A stretch of 64,000 nucleotides of DNA from assembly GCA_001599815.1 (NCBI GenBank), contig BCIA01000004.1, positions 2,859,051-2,923,050 on the forward strand, read 5' to 3'. A program made the position numbers and the translations under genes. This DNA comes from Furcasterigmium furcatum. Taxonomy: Eukaryota > Ascomycota > Sordariomycetes > Glomerellales > Plectosphaerellaceae. Shown here piece by piece: positions 32,481-43,597 of this stretch (position 1 is the stretch's first letter; each line of letters starts with the position of its first letter). The notes beneath the pieces are model-generated. The model was not told the origin of the DNA, made no database searches, and worked only from the letters and a program-made list of their open reading frames with translations.

Positions 32481-33411
32481 TTTTTCCAAGATATGTCCAA
32501 AGGTTATCGTGGTCTCAGAACCCCCCTTTCGACGAAAACCGATATGAGTTGCGTAAAGTATCCCCGGATTGTCCCCCGCCCTGCAACTCTGGAGATATTG
32601 TGAAAGCCGTTAGCTACCTTTGGATATTAAACCGTCTATAGCAGTAAACCGCCTCCATGGGGCCTGTGGAGAGCAGCTGGATTGGCCATTGTTTTGAGGG
32701 CGTTGGGGGGACACCACATGGCGTGACCGACGGACTGATGACTTTCCCCCCTGACTGGAGGCGACTGCGACGTAGGCTAGCCGAATGGGGTGCTATTCGG
32801 ACATCAAGCAGGCGTGCTGACGTGGTAACCCGCTGGCGTTTTGTCGGCGAGGCCTCTCCCCCGTCCGTGGTCCCGACCGATTCCATACAAGTCTGGAGAC
32901 GTCGTACGCGGCACCACGAACATCCACCCCGGACGAGCGGGGTTGCGGGGTGGCGATACTACCCCGGACCAAACCCAACGCTAGCAGCTCCTTAGTTCCC
33001 GGGATACTCATCGAAGTTTTCCGACTTTCGTTTCGTTTAAAGTCACCAACGTAAATTCGCGTCCCGAGTGGGAGAAGAAATAATATTGCCCGTACGTAGG
33101 AGCTCTCTCTAATTGGCCTGCCCAGGCGTCGAGCTAAGGTTGGTTGTGGGGTTGGAATTGCCAAATGCCCCGAATTGGCGCCCGAAGGGGTGATGCGAAC
33201 TCCCAGTCCCAGCGTCTCTCACAAGACTGAAGTTCACCGTGATGGGCCTCACACAATTGTCGTGAGCGGCAGAGGTCCCCGAGCTCTGAGATTGGTACTT
33301 AAAGGCGCACGATCCTTCCCAGACCTGATCGAGGCTTTCCTCCTTAAAGCCACAAGTCTGAATTTCCTCTTCTTCTTCACATCAATCTCTAAGTGCCCTT
33401 GCGAGAGCAAG
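32481..33411. promoter_or_regulatory. Divergent promoter of regulator and alpha-galactosidase
   Basis: About 930 bases without a supportable gene; several CGG triplets are present (CCCCGGACGAGCGGGG near 32930). Short open frames here lack coding character. Confidence 0.4.
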
Positions 33412-34839
33412 ATGGTCCATTCTTTCTTGATGACCGCCGGCCTTCTAGCCGCAACAATCTCAGCGGCATCTCTGAAGGTTGTCAGCATTGGAACCACTCC
33501 TGACGGCTCCACCTTCCCAGTCAGCGGCTGGAACTCATGGGGTACCCAAGCTGGGAAATATCTCAGCGAAGCCGACTTCAATGAGGGCCACGTTAGAGAT
33601 ATCTGTGACCGCTTGGCCACCGATCTACAGGGTCACTACAAACTCTGTGGCCTTGACTCTGGCTGGTCGGTGGGCGATCACGGCGACGACAATGGCCGCC
33701 TCATATATGACCCCAGCAAGTTTGTCATCCCACGTTTTGCCGACTATCTCCATGACAAGGGTTTGCTTATGGGCGTCTATGTCGTTCCTGGTGCTTTCCT
33801 TAACGATTTCAACAAGACCATTGAAGGCACCGACACCAGAATCGCCGACATTTGTGGCGTCTCGAATGGACTCGCTAGGTGCCGGCTCGACTACGACCAT
33901 CCGGACACACATAAGTGGATCGATTCCAATGCAAAGCTATTTGCAAGCTGGTATGCGCGCTCCTCTCGCAACCCTATGTCCTGCGGGCTCCGTGACTGAC
34001 ATTCACCATAAAGGGGCGTCGACTACATCAAACTTGACTACATCACGCCCGGGTCCAACGACAACGGCGTCGATCTACCTCCTGACCAGAGCCCTGAAGT
34101 TGTTTTGTGGCAAAATGCGATCAAGAAGACGGGCCGCAATATTACTCTGTCCATTTCTTGGAATCTCGACAAGACCAAGGAATACTTTGACATTTGGCGC
34201 GCCAATGCCGACTCGGTCCGCGTTGATCAAGACATCCAGACGTACTCACACGTGCCCTTTACTAATTGGGACACCGTTGTCCGTACTCTGAAAAAGTATC
34301 ACGAATGGATCAATGCAGCTGTCGCCTACTACGAGGTAATCGGCACCCACCCCAACCTAGACACCATGTACGTGCTCAACAGCGAAGAGCTGGGCGGCTT
34401 GAGCTACCACCAACGAAAGTCTGTCTTTATCCACTGGATTGGATCCTCGGCAGAACTGAACCTCGGAGACGACCTGGAAAGCCCTGACCAGCAAGGTCTA
34501 AAGCTGCTCACCGATCCAGATGCGCTGTCAGTCATGGAATTTACGGCCAACTATCCCATGCAGCCGCGCAACCCTGGCTCAGGGGATAATTTGTGGCTGC
34601 CACAGAACGCGTGGATCGCCGGGCCATCGCCTTCTAGGGAATTCGTGGTTGTGCTGGCCAACTACGACGCCTCCGGAAGCAGCGACGTCGAGGTCTCCTT
34701 TGAGGATCTCGGCGTCTCCGGAAGATACATTTGCTTCGACGTCTTTGACAAAGAAACGATCAGGGCTACTTCGGGGCTAAAAGCCCGGCTGGATGGTGGG
34801 CAAAGCGTCATGTATCGTTGCAGGTTGGCCTGTCATTAA
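33412..34839 (+). CDS. Alpha-galactosidase, GH27, secreted
   Basis: Two exons (33412-33950, 34014-34839) give 454 residues. The signal peptide is MVHSFLMTAGLLAATISAAS. GH27 motifs are GWNSWG, GLDSGW, GVYVVPG (usually GIYSDAG-like), YIKLDYI with the catalytic nucleophile Asp, and SVRVDQD with the acid/base Asp region. A beta-sandwich C-domain follows (VVVLANYDASGSSDVEV). The enzyme family removes terminal alpha-galactose from melibiose, raffinose-type sugars or galactomannan outside the cell; a related specificity cannot be excluded because the pocket text departs from the common form. It is divergent from a sugar-type regulator, so it fits the cluster for use of plant alpha-linked sugars. The 63-nt intron restores SWGVDYIKLDY. 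Confidence 0.87.
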
Positions 34840-35050
34840 GATTTGCAAGAGAAGTGAGACGGTAGATGATTCCCGAGTGCTACCGTCTCGTTAGGGCCCA
34901 GGAAGCCAGGCGACATGCCGCGCCTCGGAGGGCAGGGCTAACCGCTCCTACGGGCAGAAAAGACTGCTAGGATTCTCGGGCGAGACTGCAGATAGCTTAG
35001 GGGTTATACATTGCAAGGATGTAAGGTACATCTTCATCACACAGTCCAGC
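34840..35050. other. Intergenic region, no gene seen
   Basis: Short spacer between the alpha-galactosidase and a decayed small gene. Confidence 0.4.
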
Positions 35051-35479
35051 TTTAAAATCCCGACCTTCGATATCTGCTTCTTCGCCGTCCTCGCTCTGGC
35101 TACCCTGGCCGTCGGCCGCCCCCTCCACTGAGGTCGAAGCTATCCGCGACATCAACAGTGAGTAAACCACTGTCTGCTCATCTCTCGACCATATTTTAAC
35201 ATTTCCCAGCCAACCAGGTCGCCGACGAGCAGGCTATCAAAACCATCTCCACCGTGCTCCCCGTCATGCCCGGTGGGCGCTTCGACGTTGAGACCATAAA
35301 CGAGACCCAGGTTGTTGCCCTCCAGGAGGTCGAGCGCATCTTTGAGGCTCTTGGCGAGAACATTGAGACTGAAGAGAACGTTAAGGGTAAGTTGGCTGCC
35401 TAACTAAGCCCCAGGCTGGAAGCTTGTTAACAGCATCACAGTCACCGAGGCTGGCCGCCTTAAGCGCCGCCAGAACTAG
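35051..35479 (+). pseudogene. Decayed small secreted protein gene
   Basis: Three exon-like pieces (about 35051-35157, 35210-35386, 35442-35479) have standard splice sites (GTGAGT/CAG, GTAAGT/CAG) and join in phase. The first piece starts with signal-like text (FFAVLALATLAVGRP) in one frame and continues as STEVEAIRDIN in another; the shift falls in a run of five C at about 35119-35123. No ATG precedes the signal-like text in frame. The body (QAIKTISTVLPVMPGGRFDV, VALQEVERIFEALGENIE in parts) ends in RLKRRQN and TAG. Both a lost start and a homopolymer frameshift point to a pseudogene, though a base-call error in the C run is possible. Family unknown. Confidence 0.55.
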
Positions 35480-36629
35480 ATGACTCATAGATTTAGCGCC
35501 CAAAGCTGCTGTACGGTCATGTTGATGCTGGGAGCGGCTTGCGTCCAGTCTTTGGATGCCTCCCGGGCATCACGTCCCTGACGCTAGCGGGCCACACTTC
35601 TCCAAGAAACACGCCGCTCGCCCCCGTCACGGACCCGTGCACATTGTGACCGGTTGCGTACCTGGACTGGAGGGGACACACAGGTACGGCGAGGCAACAA
35701 CGCGTCTTGACGCGTCGGCGCCAGCGGGGCTCGGATGCGGTGACCGGCTCGGTGGCTGTGGACTAGATTTGTTAGCTAAGGCAGGTATAAAAGGTGTTCT
35801 AAAAGCTTTTAACCACCACTATACTACAAATGAGGGCTTAGTCACTTATAAGTCACCTCGACTGCTTCCCTAGGCGTCGCGCGGTCGGGTGATAGTAAAG
35901 CTGCGGGATCACCTAGCTCACTTGATAGCCATCCGAAGGGTGATCGGGGAGATCATTTCACGCGGCTTTGCATGGATGGCGCAGATTCGCTCAGGGTCGC
36001 GGTATTGTGCAAGTGTATCAATCAGGGGTCAGCAGGGGGTTCCATATTGTGCTACGCAGCTGCTGTGTCTTTTTTTTTGGAGTGTATTTGATTATTGCGT
36101 GGCCAGGCTTAAGACTCCAAAAATTAGTTTTTATCGTCGAAAATGAGTCCGTCGGTTTGGTGCTGGTCGAGGAGACAATATGTATAACCTTGCAGTTTAT
36201 TTCAGCCGCCTGAACTCGCCATTTGTTCATTGGTGAAGCTGCCAGGAAGTCGGACACCGTTTCTCCTCCAATAAGTATGATGCCCAGACATCACAACAAA
36301 GTTGCCGCCGTCGGCGAGCCTGCTTGCAGACTAAAGTGAGCCTCCTGATCTTAGGCGGCCGCTACGGTTCGGCACTTGTCGCTTTCGTGGCATGGCGGAC
36401 CGGCTGACGCAATTCATTGGTGTTACCAAAGTATGTCTGCCTGTCTCAGCCTGGACCGATGCACCATCACCGGCCGGGACGGGTCAGATGGACACAAGAC
36501 ATGCCGAACGCCGCGCGCCATAAGCTGAACATTTGACAGGTGACAGGCTCTCAATCCTATAAATTGAGCATCTTCAGCTTTCTCACCCAACCTGAATGAC
36601 GTGGTTAACACCCACTACAGCTCGGCATC
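35480..36629. other. Gene-poor stretch with repeat relics
   Basis: No supportable gene. The segment near 35770-35870 is AT-rich. Copy 2 of a dispersed repeat lies at 35907-35971. The right end is the promoter of the monooxygenase gene. Confidence 0.45.
35907..35971. repeat. Dispersed repeat, copy 2
   Basis: GATCACCT, TAGCCATCCGAAGG, GTGATCG, AGATCATTTCACGC and CTTTGC follow in the same order as in 23850-23905, with substitutions and a 9-base insertion. GATCACC and GGTGATC again form inverted arms. Confidence 0.55.
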
Positions 36630-38204
36630 ATGGCTGATCTCCCCATCCTCATCTCGGGCGCCGGCCCTACCGGCATGCTCCTGGCCCTCTGGCTCGCGCA
36701 TTTCAACATTCCCTTCCGCATCGTCGACCCCAACTTGACAACCGGCACCACTTCCCGCGCCATCGTCGTGCACGCTCGAATTCTTGAGTTGTACGACCAG
36801 CTCGGTATCGCAGACGAGGCGCTCAAGAGGGGAACCATCCTCGAGGCCTTCGTTATTAACTACAATGGTGTTAGGTGCACCGCCCTCGAAATCTTAAACG
36901 CCGGGCGAGGGAAGAGCAAGTTCCACTTCGCCCTCTCCCTCGCGCAAGACGAGCACGAGGAGATGCTGCAAAGCGAGCTCGACAAGCGCGGCGTCAAGGT
37001 CGAGAGGGGGACGAGCCTCGTCGGCCTCGAGCAGATGGGCGATCACGTCCAGCTGCGCATCAAGAACAAAGGGGGCGCAGAAGAGACATTCACTGCGAGG
37101 TATGTCGCCGGATGCGACGGCGCGCGCAGCGCCACCCGGCGCCTGGCGGACGTGCCGATGGAGGGCGGGACATATGCCCGCCGGTTCTTCGTCGCCGACG
37201 TACAAGCAAACGGCGCTATCATCGGGGAGCGCAGTATTATTTCTGCTTGCCTCTCAGCGGAGGACTTCACCCTCTCCATTCGGATGAAAGGCGAGCACCA
37301 CGCCCGTCTTATCGGCTTCACACCCGCCGAGCTGGGCGACGACGCGGATATCAAGTTCGAGGACTGCCTGCCGTCCATCCGGCGGAACATGGGCGACATT
37401 GACATCGACCACGTCAACTGGTTCTCGCACTACAAGGTGCACCATCGCACGGCACAGAGCTTCCGCAAAGGACGCGTCTTCCTCCTGGGCGACGCCGCGC
37501 ACCTTCACTCGCCCGTCGGAGGTCAGGGCATGAACACGGGCCTGGGCGACGCGACAAACTTCGCTTGGAAGTTTGCCGCCGCCTGGGACAAGCCCGAGCT
37601 TGATCATCTGCTGGATACGTACGACACCGAGCGTGCCGCGTTCGCCCACACTCTCGTCGCGACGACCGACACCGCATTCACGTTCATCACGGGTTCGGCC
37701 TGGTACAGTCGCCTCTTGCGTTCGTACTTCATACCGTACATCCTGCCACTCGTCATCAAGACCTTTGACGTGACGCGGGTCGCCTACGACAGGGCCTCGC
37801 AACTCGGCGTCTCCTACGAGCAGAGCCCAATGAGCGTCAATCTGGGCACCGCCAAGGGTACCATCAAGGCAGGCCAGCGGCTGCCTTGGGTACCCGACGT
37901 CCGTGACTCCAAAGGGGAGGTAGTAGAAAGCAACCTACTGCATCTGCGCCAGGTTTGCTGGCAGGCGCATGTCTTTGGCGAGGTAGATGGAACACTCGCG
38001 CAATCTCTCACCAAGCAGAATGTCCCGCTGCATGTGTTCGAGTATACCGAGGAAGCAAAGTCGAAGGGTTTCGGGGAGAACGTCGTGTATCTGGTCAGGC
38101 CGGATGGGCAGGTGGGATCGGTGCTGGGCCCTGGCTCTGCACTTGAGGATGTCGAAGAGTATTTGAAGAGATGGGCAGTAGTCGGACCAGCTGCAACAGC
38201 TTGA
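36630..38204 (+). CDS. FAD-dependent aromatic monooxygenase (PF01494 type)
   Basis: Single exon, 524 residues. The N-terminus has the dinucleotide-binding ISGAGPTGMLLALWLA, then the DG motif in AGCDGARSATRR and the second FAD motif GRVFLLGDAAHLHSPVGGQGMN. This is the group A flavin monooxygenase layout (phenol 2-monooxygenase, tetracycline- and pentachlorophenol-hydroxylase relatives). Such enzymes hydroxylate aromatic or polyketide substrates with NAD(P)H and O2. The C-terminal thioredoxin-like part is short. There is no signal peptide. It stands first in a run of oxidative and carboxylate-activating genes up to 48.5 kb and may be a tailoring enzyme there; that is inference. Confidence 0.9.
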   Translation: MADLPILISGAGPTGMLLALWLAHFNIPFRIVDPNLTTGTTSRAIVVHARILELYDQLGIADEALKRGTILEAFVINYNGVRCTALEILNAGRGKSKFHFALSLAQDEHEEMLQSELDKRGVKVERGTSLVGLEQMGDHVQLRIKNKGGAEETFTARYVAGCDGARSATRRLADVPMEGGTYARRFFVADVQANGAIIGERSIISACLSAEDFTLSIRMKGEHHARLIGFTPAELGDDADIKFEDCLPSIRRNMGDIDIDHVNWFSHYKVHHRTAQSFRKGRVFLLGDAAHLHSPVGGQGMNTGLGDATNFAWKFAAAWDKPELDHLLDTYDTERAAFAHTLVATTDTAFTFITGSAWYSRLLRSYFIPYILPLVIKTFDVTRVAYDRASQLGVSYEQSPMSVNLGTAKGTIKAGQRLPWVPDVRDSKGEVVESNLLHLRQVCWQAHVFGEVDGTLAQSLTKQNVPLHVFEYTEEAKSKGFGENVVYLVRPDGQVGSVLGPGSALEDVEEYLKRWAVVGPAATA

Positions 38205-38435
38205 ATAACGTCTAATGAAGATACGTGCTCCATTCCTTCTGCTGCTTCGGGCTAATGCAGTCGCAAAAGAGCTTGTTCTCGTACTTTGACCTCCTGAGCA
38301 CCGCGCGCTTCTTCTCCATGCCCCTGGCCGCGAGCACAGCCCTCGTCAGGTCATCCCGAAGGATGACGCCTCCGAATAGACTGAGCCCTCAAGTCGTCGA
38401 ATCTACCCAAGTGGAAAACCTGGACTGGACACAGA
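38205..38435. other. Convergent spacer, no gene seen
   Basis: Lies between the stops of the monooxygenase and the epimerase-like gene. Confidence 0.4.
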
Positions 38436-39927
38436 TCACAAGCGATCGTAGAGAGCAGTTGCGCCGGCGTCCAGATCCAGAGCAGCTTGGATCTCAATGT
38501 CGATGGTCTCTATGAACCTTCTCTCATCCCACTGGGGCTTCCAGCCAAGCTTGTAAGAATTGGTCGGGATGAGTTGTGGGCTAGTAAACACATCATTAGC
38601 TTTTCTCTATCCCAGAGTGCTTTTTCTTTTGCCATCTTTGGGCTCCTTACCTTGAGGTTCCCATTCCTCGAATATATGCTCGCGGCCAGCCCAGCTCATC
38701 CGCTGCCGTGTCGTAACTAGACCAGACCTGTGGCTCCAACTCTTTCACCAACCCGCGAGAGTGAAGGGATTTGGAGATGGCCGACAAGATCTTCCACTGA
38801 GATGTCTTGAAGGCAGCGCCAAAGTAAATCCCGGCCTCGTCGCTCGGGATCGTTTCACGCTGCAAGATCTTTTCGATCAGCAAAAGGTAGAGCGCTGAGA
38901 GATCAGTGACGTGAGCCACGACAGGATGCTGAGAATTTATAATGTTTAGCATAAAGTAGTCCGAGTTTATAAGGGGAGATGCCTGGCCTTACCCCTTCTT
39001 TCTCGAATTTGCGGACAACCTGGTTCTTGATGCTGACTCGAATATAGCTTGGGATGCTGACGGATACCTTCCTACCCTCGCCAGTGCCTGTCCCATCTAT
39101 GTGAGATTGTCAGCTCTGATATAGAGCTTGGCTTAAGGCTCTGCCATCCGTCTGGAAGATATAAACTTACAGACGATTGGGACGACAATAGTGAAGGTCT
39201 TGACTCCTAGCTCTTTGCCCTTCTCGGCAACTAGAAGATCCGTCTTGGTTCATTGTTAGCTTCCGACAGTTTGATGACAGTATCTAGTAATCTCGGAACG
39301 AACCACGCGAACGGGGTGCTGGTCCCCGAGTTCCTTCGCCTTGGCAAGAACGGGCCCAGCGTCGCTGATTTCGCCGAATGGCCAGCCATTTTCCTCTGCA
39401 AAGGCTGCAGTGACTGAGCTCTAAATCTGATTTAGCAGAGAAGATCAGTATCAGATTTTAGGGAAACTCACGTTGATGAAGTGCAAGTTGCTTGCGCCCT
39501 GTTGGCGACGCGTGCCAAGAGCATCGAGGAGGTTCGAGACCACGACTTGGTCGAATGATGGCGCCAGGTTCACAACAAAGTCAACTGATCAACTGTCAGA
39601 AAACAAATTCCACGACAGCCGAATACTTCAAGACCAATGAACCCACTCTCGTTGCGCTGGACGAAGTCTTTCACATCATCCTTTTCCAGCAGGTTGAGTT
39701 GGGCCACAGAAACACCCTGGAGCTTCGACAGGAGTTCGACTTGCTCGTGCGTCCGAACTGCGGCAAATAGCTTTGCGACTTTGACAGGTCCATCATGGCG
39801 AGCCAAAAGATCCGTGAGAACAGTACCGCCGCTACCAGATAATCAGTGGATTCGGATGTAAGCAGCGCGGAAGGATGAGCACGCACATGTAGCCGGCGGC
39901 GCCGGTAAGGAGGATGTTGTTTGCCAT
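38436..39927 (-). CDS. NAD(P)-binding epimerase/reductase-like enzyme
   Basis: Eight exons: 39927-39887, 39831-39647, 39584-39472, 39420-39304 (or 39307), 39243-39171, 39096-38993, 38928-38651, 38580-38436. They give about 351 residues. The Rossmann motif NILLTGAAGYIGG spans the first junction. NLLDALG, SSVTAAFAEENGW (the STx region), IVYGTGTG and YKLGWKPQW near the C-terminus match NAD-dependent epimerase/dehydratase-like proteins of fungi (extended SDR). The usual active YxxxK is not obvious, so it may be an atypical SDR. Substrate unknown. Eight exons in 1.5 kb is dense, yet every junction keeps phase. It is divergent from the Zn2Cys6 gene at 40235 and may belong to the same cluster. Confidence 0.82.
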
Positions 39928-40234
39928 TTCTTCCGAAATATTTCAAAAGATGATGAAAATTACTGTAATATTAAATGCATTCATTTCAGAGAGTGCGTCT
40001 ACGATGACTATCTACTTATACTTCGACTCCTAGCCCTCTGGTATACCGCCGGGAGACAATGTGGGGCATCATGATAGTGGAGGTCCAAGATCGTTCCGAA
40101 GCCCGGCAATGGGAAACCCGCGCGTTTCCGGCTGGCGTAATTTGTAATCTGCCTCTTTCAACCCTACAACATTCCATCCTCTCAAACCCGCGGCGATTTT
40201 CCTTCTTCGTATCCCGGGATACATTTACTGCGAT
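39928..40234. promoter_or_regulatory. Divergent promoter of epimerase-like gene and regulator
   Basis: A 307-bp spacer between two divergent start codons; no other signal recognised. Confidence 0.4.
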
Positions 40235-42675
40235 ATGGAAACCCGCGGAAAGACCGTTGAGGACAATCCAAAAGACCGTCCGGCGATTGGCCGCCGCTCG
40301 GTACGTCCATGGAATCATGCAGCTCACTCCACGCTCGGAATCTAACTTTCTCGACAGTGTGACCAATGCCGTTCACGAAAGGTCAGCTCCTTCGTACCTG
40401 TCGTTTCGGATTTCGGGGTCAGAATGAAAGCCAGCTGATGGATTGTTGCTGCCAGATCGGTTGTGACAGGGCATCACCATGTTCGAACTGCGTCAACGCA
40501 CGACTGGAGTGCACGCACACTACCACTGTAGCGAGGAAGCCCACACCACCGAAGCAGAGGATATTGATATCAGCACAGTAGTGAGGCAGAATCTATTGGT
40601 GGGTTACACATGAAAGTCTAACTTTGTTCTCGCAGCGAGCGCAAGATCGATGAAATCGCACGCGATATCTTCTTCATCAAGTCATCTCTTGGACATCGAA
40701 GCGACCCTGGGCAGCCCACCAAACAACGGGATGATGGATCTGGAGCCAAGGCCGGGCAAGAAGATGCCACAAGACCTGTCTTCGGGAACTACACGCCCGC
40801 GGAATCGCACGTTGTCATACCTCAATGGGATTACTCATTCCATGTCATCGACTTCGTCAAGGCGTTCGTGGAGAGCAACAGTCCCGGCCAGGAAGACGAC
40901 GACGAATCTTCGGAGACCATCTCGTCACTGAGAAGCTTGGTCGCGGTCATGTCGAGTCCTGCTGTTGGAGGCCAACTTGCCCCTGTCCTGGAATCTAGTC
41001 CCGCGGACCATCCAACGCATGCGCGAGTACCACCTTTGGACGCGGTGCTTGACGTCTTGCGATGGGCAAAAGGTGTGCCTGGTCCCGGTGTCAAATTCAA
41101 CTCAAGAGGCTAACATATCCGACATCGCAAACCAGCTCATCAAGACTATCTCAGAGTCGAGTTCATCTCCCAAATCCTACCACTTCAGACGTTCGAAGAC
41201 ATTTGTCGCAGGGTATATTTTGCCGTTGACAGCTACTCCGAGATCGACTTTGTCCTCACGACCGGATTCCTATCGTACATGTTTGCCGAACATGCCGCCT
41301 CGGAAGGAATTACATCTTCGAGAGATCATCTCCAACACTGCCAGAAGAGCCTTGCAAAAGCTCTGTCTCGCCTCCCAATCATGTTGCCGCCGTCCATGGA
41401 GGTTATTGCTGCGTTGGCCCTTGCGGTATGTCACTCGCGGACCATCCTCGGATTGATATCGCAACCGGTTTAAATGACTTTAGCTAACAATTGCCTCAAG
41501 ACTTTATTCTCAGTTGAAAACTCGAAGGCCATGGCGGCTTGGAGTTTCATCTCGACCGCGTTAAATCATTGTCAAACGATGGGATACCATCGAGTCCAGT
41601 CACGGCACGCAAAGGCACGACCTTGTGGATACGACGAGCAGAGGAAGATGGAAACCAGCTTGTTCTGGACTGTCTTAATGCTTGAAAAGGGACTCGCGCT
41701 TCGCCTAGGCCGACCATCTGGAATTCGTGATTCGGAGTTGACGTTGACAGCCGAGTCGAATGAGCACCGAACCACCAAGATTGCCCGGATCCAGGGACAA
41801 GTATACGACCAGCTGTACAGCCCGTCCAGTCTGCCGGCAGCAGCGGGCCGGATAGCGCAGGCTCTTTACTTTGCTAACGAAGTAAGAGATATCATCGGTC
41901 AGATCAAATCAGAAATCTCGGTATGCCTACTTACGACCTTCGTCATTGCCGCGTGCGCTAATCCACGTCCAGCACGCAAAAGCCAACTTCAACGAGACAA
42001 GAGCAGACCCCATGCGCGCTACATATCTGCACAGCGACCTTGTCTGCCATTCCTCTCTACTGACTCTGATTTTGAGAGTAGTGCCCTCGGAGCAGCCTTC
42101 CGAGGTGTCGGACGAGTGTGCCTCGGCAGCCCGTGACACGCTGGAGGCGCATCAACTGTGTATCCAGAGCGTCCGCGATTCCAATGACCCTATAACGGTC
42201 GTCAAATACCTCAATTGGTATGTACATCCAACGTCCTTGAAGCGGTGAAAATGAGAATGACGTGCTGATGTATTGAGCCAGGGCCATTCTCCACGTCCCG
42301 TTTGTCCCGTTCAGCATCATATTCACCCGAGTGGTGCAGACTTTTGACTTCGAGGATTTGGATCTCCTTGACCGCTTCGCTGCCTCCCTGAGACCAGAAT
42401 CAGAAACAAAGGGCGAAAATTCTCCAACGCATCCGTACCGCCTTTACAACCTTCTCTGCCAGGCAGCAAGACTCTACATTACTAGAGCGCACCTCTCGGC
42501 ATCGAGCTCGACTTTCATAGCGGATCTCGAGGCTTCGCAGTTCCCGGCGGACGTACCAGGATCTCTTGAAGACATGGACTTTGGGGATTCTGATATGATG
42601 TTTGATCCCAGCGACTGGTACCAAGGCAATCAGAGGTTCATGAGTCTCTTAGACAACGAACGGATGCAGTTCTAG
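40235..42675 (+). CDS. Zn2Cys6 transcription factor with zinc cluster split over three exons
   Basis: Eight exons (40235-40300, 40358-40381, 40456-40580, 40636-41072, 41136-41425, 41501-41920, 41973-42217, 42282-42675) sum to 2001 nt, 666 residues. The zinc cluster is CDQCRSRK from a 24-nt mini-exon followed by IGCDRASPCSNCVNARLEC from exon 3. The fungal middle homology region includes SKAMAAWSFISTALNHCQTMGYHR and METSLFWTVLMLEKGLALRLGRPS. The C-terminus is acidic (EDMDFGDSDMMFDPSDW), a plausible activation segment. The intron before exon 6 has a perfect GCTAAC branch site 18 bases before its CAAG acceptor. It lies between the epimerase-like gene and the NRPS-like gene and is the natural candidate regulator of this cluster (inference). 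Confidence 0.88.
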
Positions 42676-43597
42676 ACACCTCACCGAGCGCGGCCGACCC
42701 CGAAAAGACACCACCCTGACTGGCGCTCTTCTCGCTTGGGGTCATCACCTTACAGCTCCTGTTCCAGCAGCGGGCCGACGAGCAGCATTTCTGGGGCCAA
42801 TTTCCGGTTGATGGCGAGCCAGACCAGCTCACGCTGTGGAAGCCGCTCCCGAGTGGCAGAAGGAAGTAGAGGCTGAACATCCTCCGGGTATTGGACGAGT
42901 TGTCGACGTCTGCGTCTCCGTCAAGTGTGCGGGTCGCGCAGACCTTGGCAGGCCGCCTGCAATCGTGCGTCAGGTGCTCTCTTCTGTTATCACGCCACTG
43001 GAGATGTATTTGAAAGAGTTAGGTGGGGAAGCGCCAAGTTAGGACCAAGCGCTCGGCAAGGAAGTACATGTACTAGAGACTACCTTGTGTTCAGGAAGAC
43101 CCAGCTGTATATGGGGGACTCTCCACCTCCTCTCAAGTCCTATAGATGCCATTGAGATACCGTAATCACAGGCAATGATGGATGCCCCTAGGATTTACAA
43201 CAAGGGAGAATATAAAGCAATCAACTGGTCGATGATGCCTTCAGTAACATCGCAATCGGTCGAGAACGTGGGTCCCGGCTCCTACCTCTTTCGGCCTGCA
43301 TTCCGCTGCATTCCGCTGCATCCAGGGTCAAGGGTTCCTATCATCTCTAATCAGCCTGAAAAGCCATGCCCCGTGTCGTTCCATCAAGCGCCATTACACG
43401 TGTTCCATGGCCCGGGAACCCCTCCCTCCTCAGATATTGTGCGAGATGCCTGCGGGGTCACGAAATGTTGCTCGACCCGACACGCAGGTGAAGCTTCACA
43501 GGTTGCATCGCCTGCCTTCACTTCCATTCAGGTTGACAACCTTTAAGCGGACATATAACCCATTGTCTCCTCCTCACAACCGGCTCGATTGACCACC
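42676..43597. other. Intergenic region, no gene seen
   Basis: About 920 bases upstream of the NRPS-like gene. A small tandem repeat (GCATTCCGCT, about 2.5 units) lies near 43300-43322. No coding text is convincing. Confidence 0.45.
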
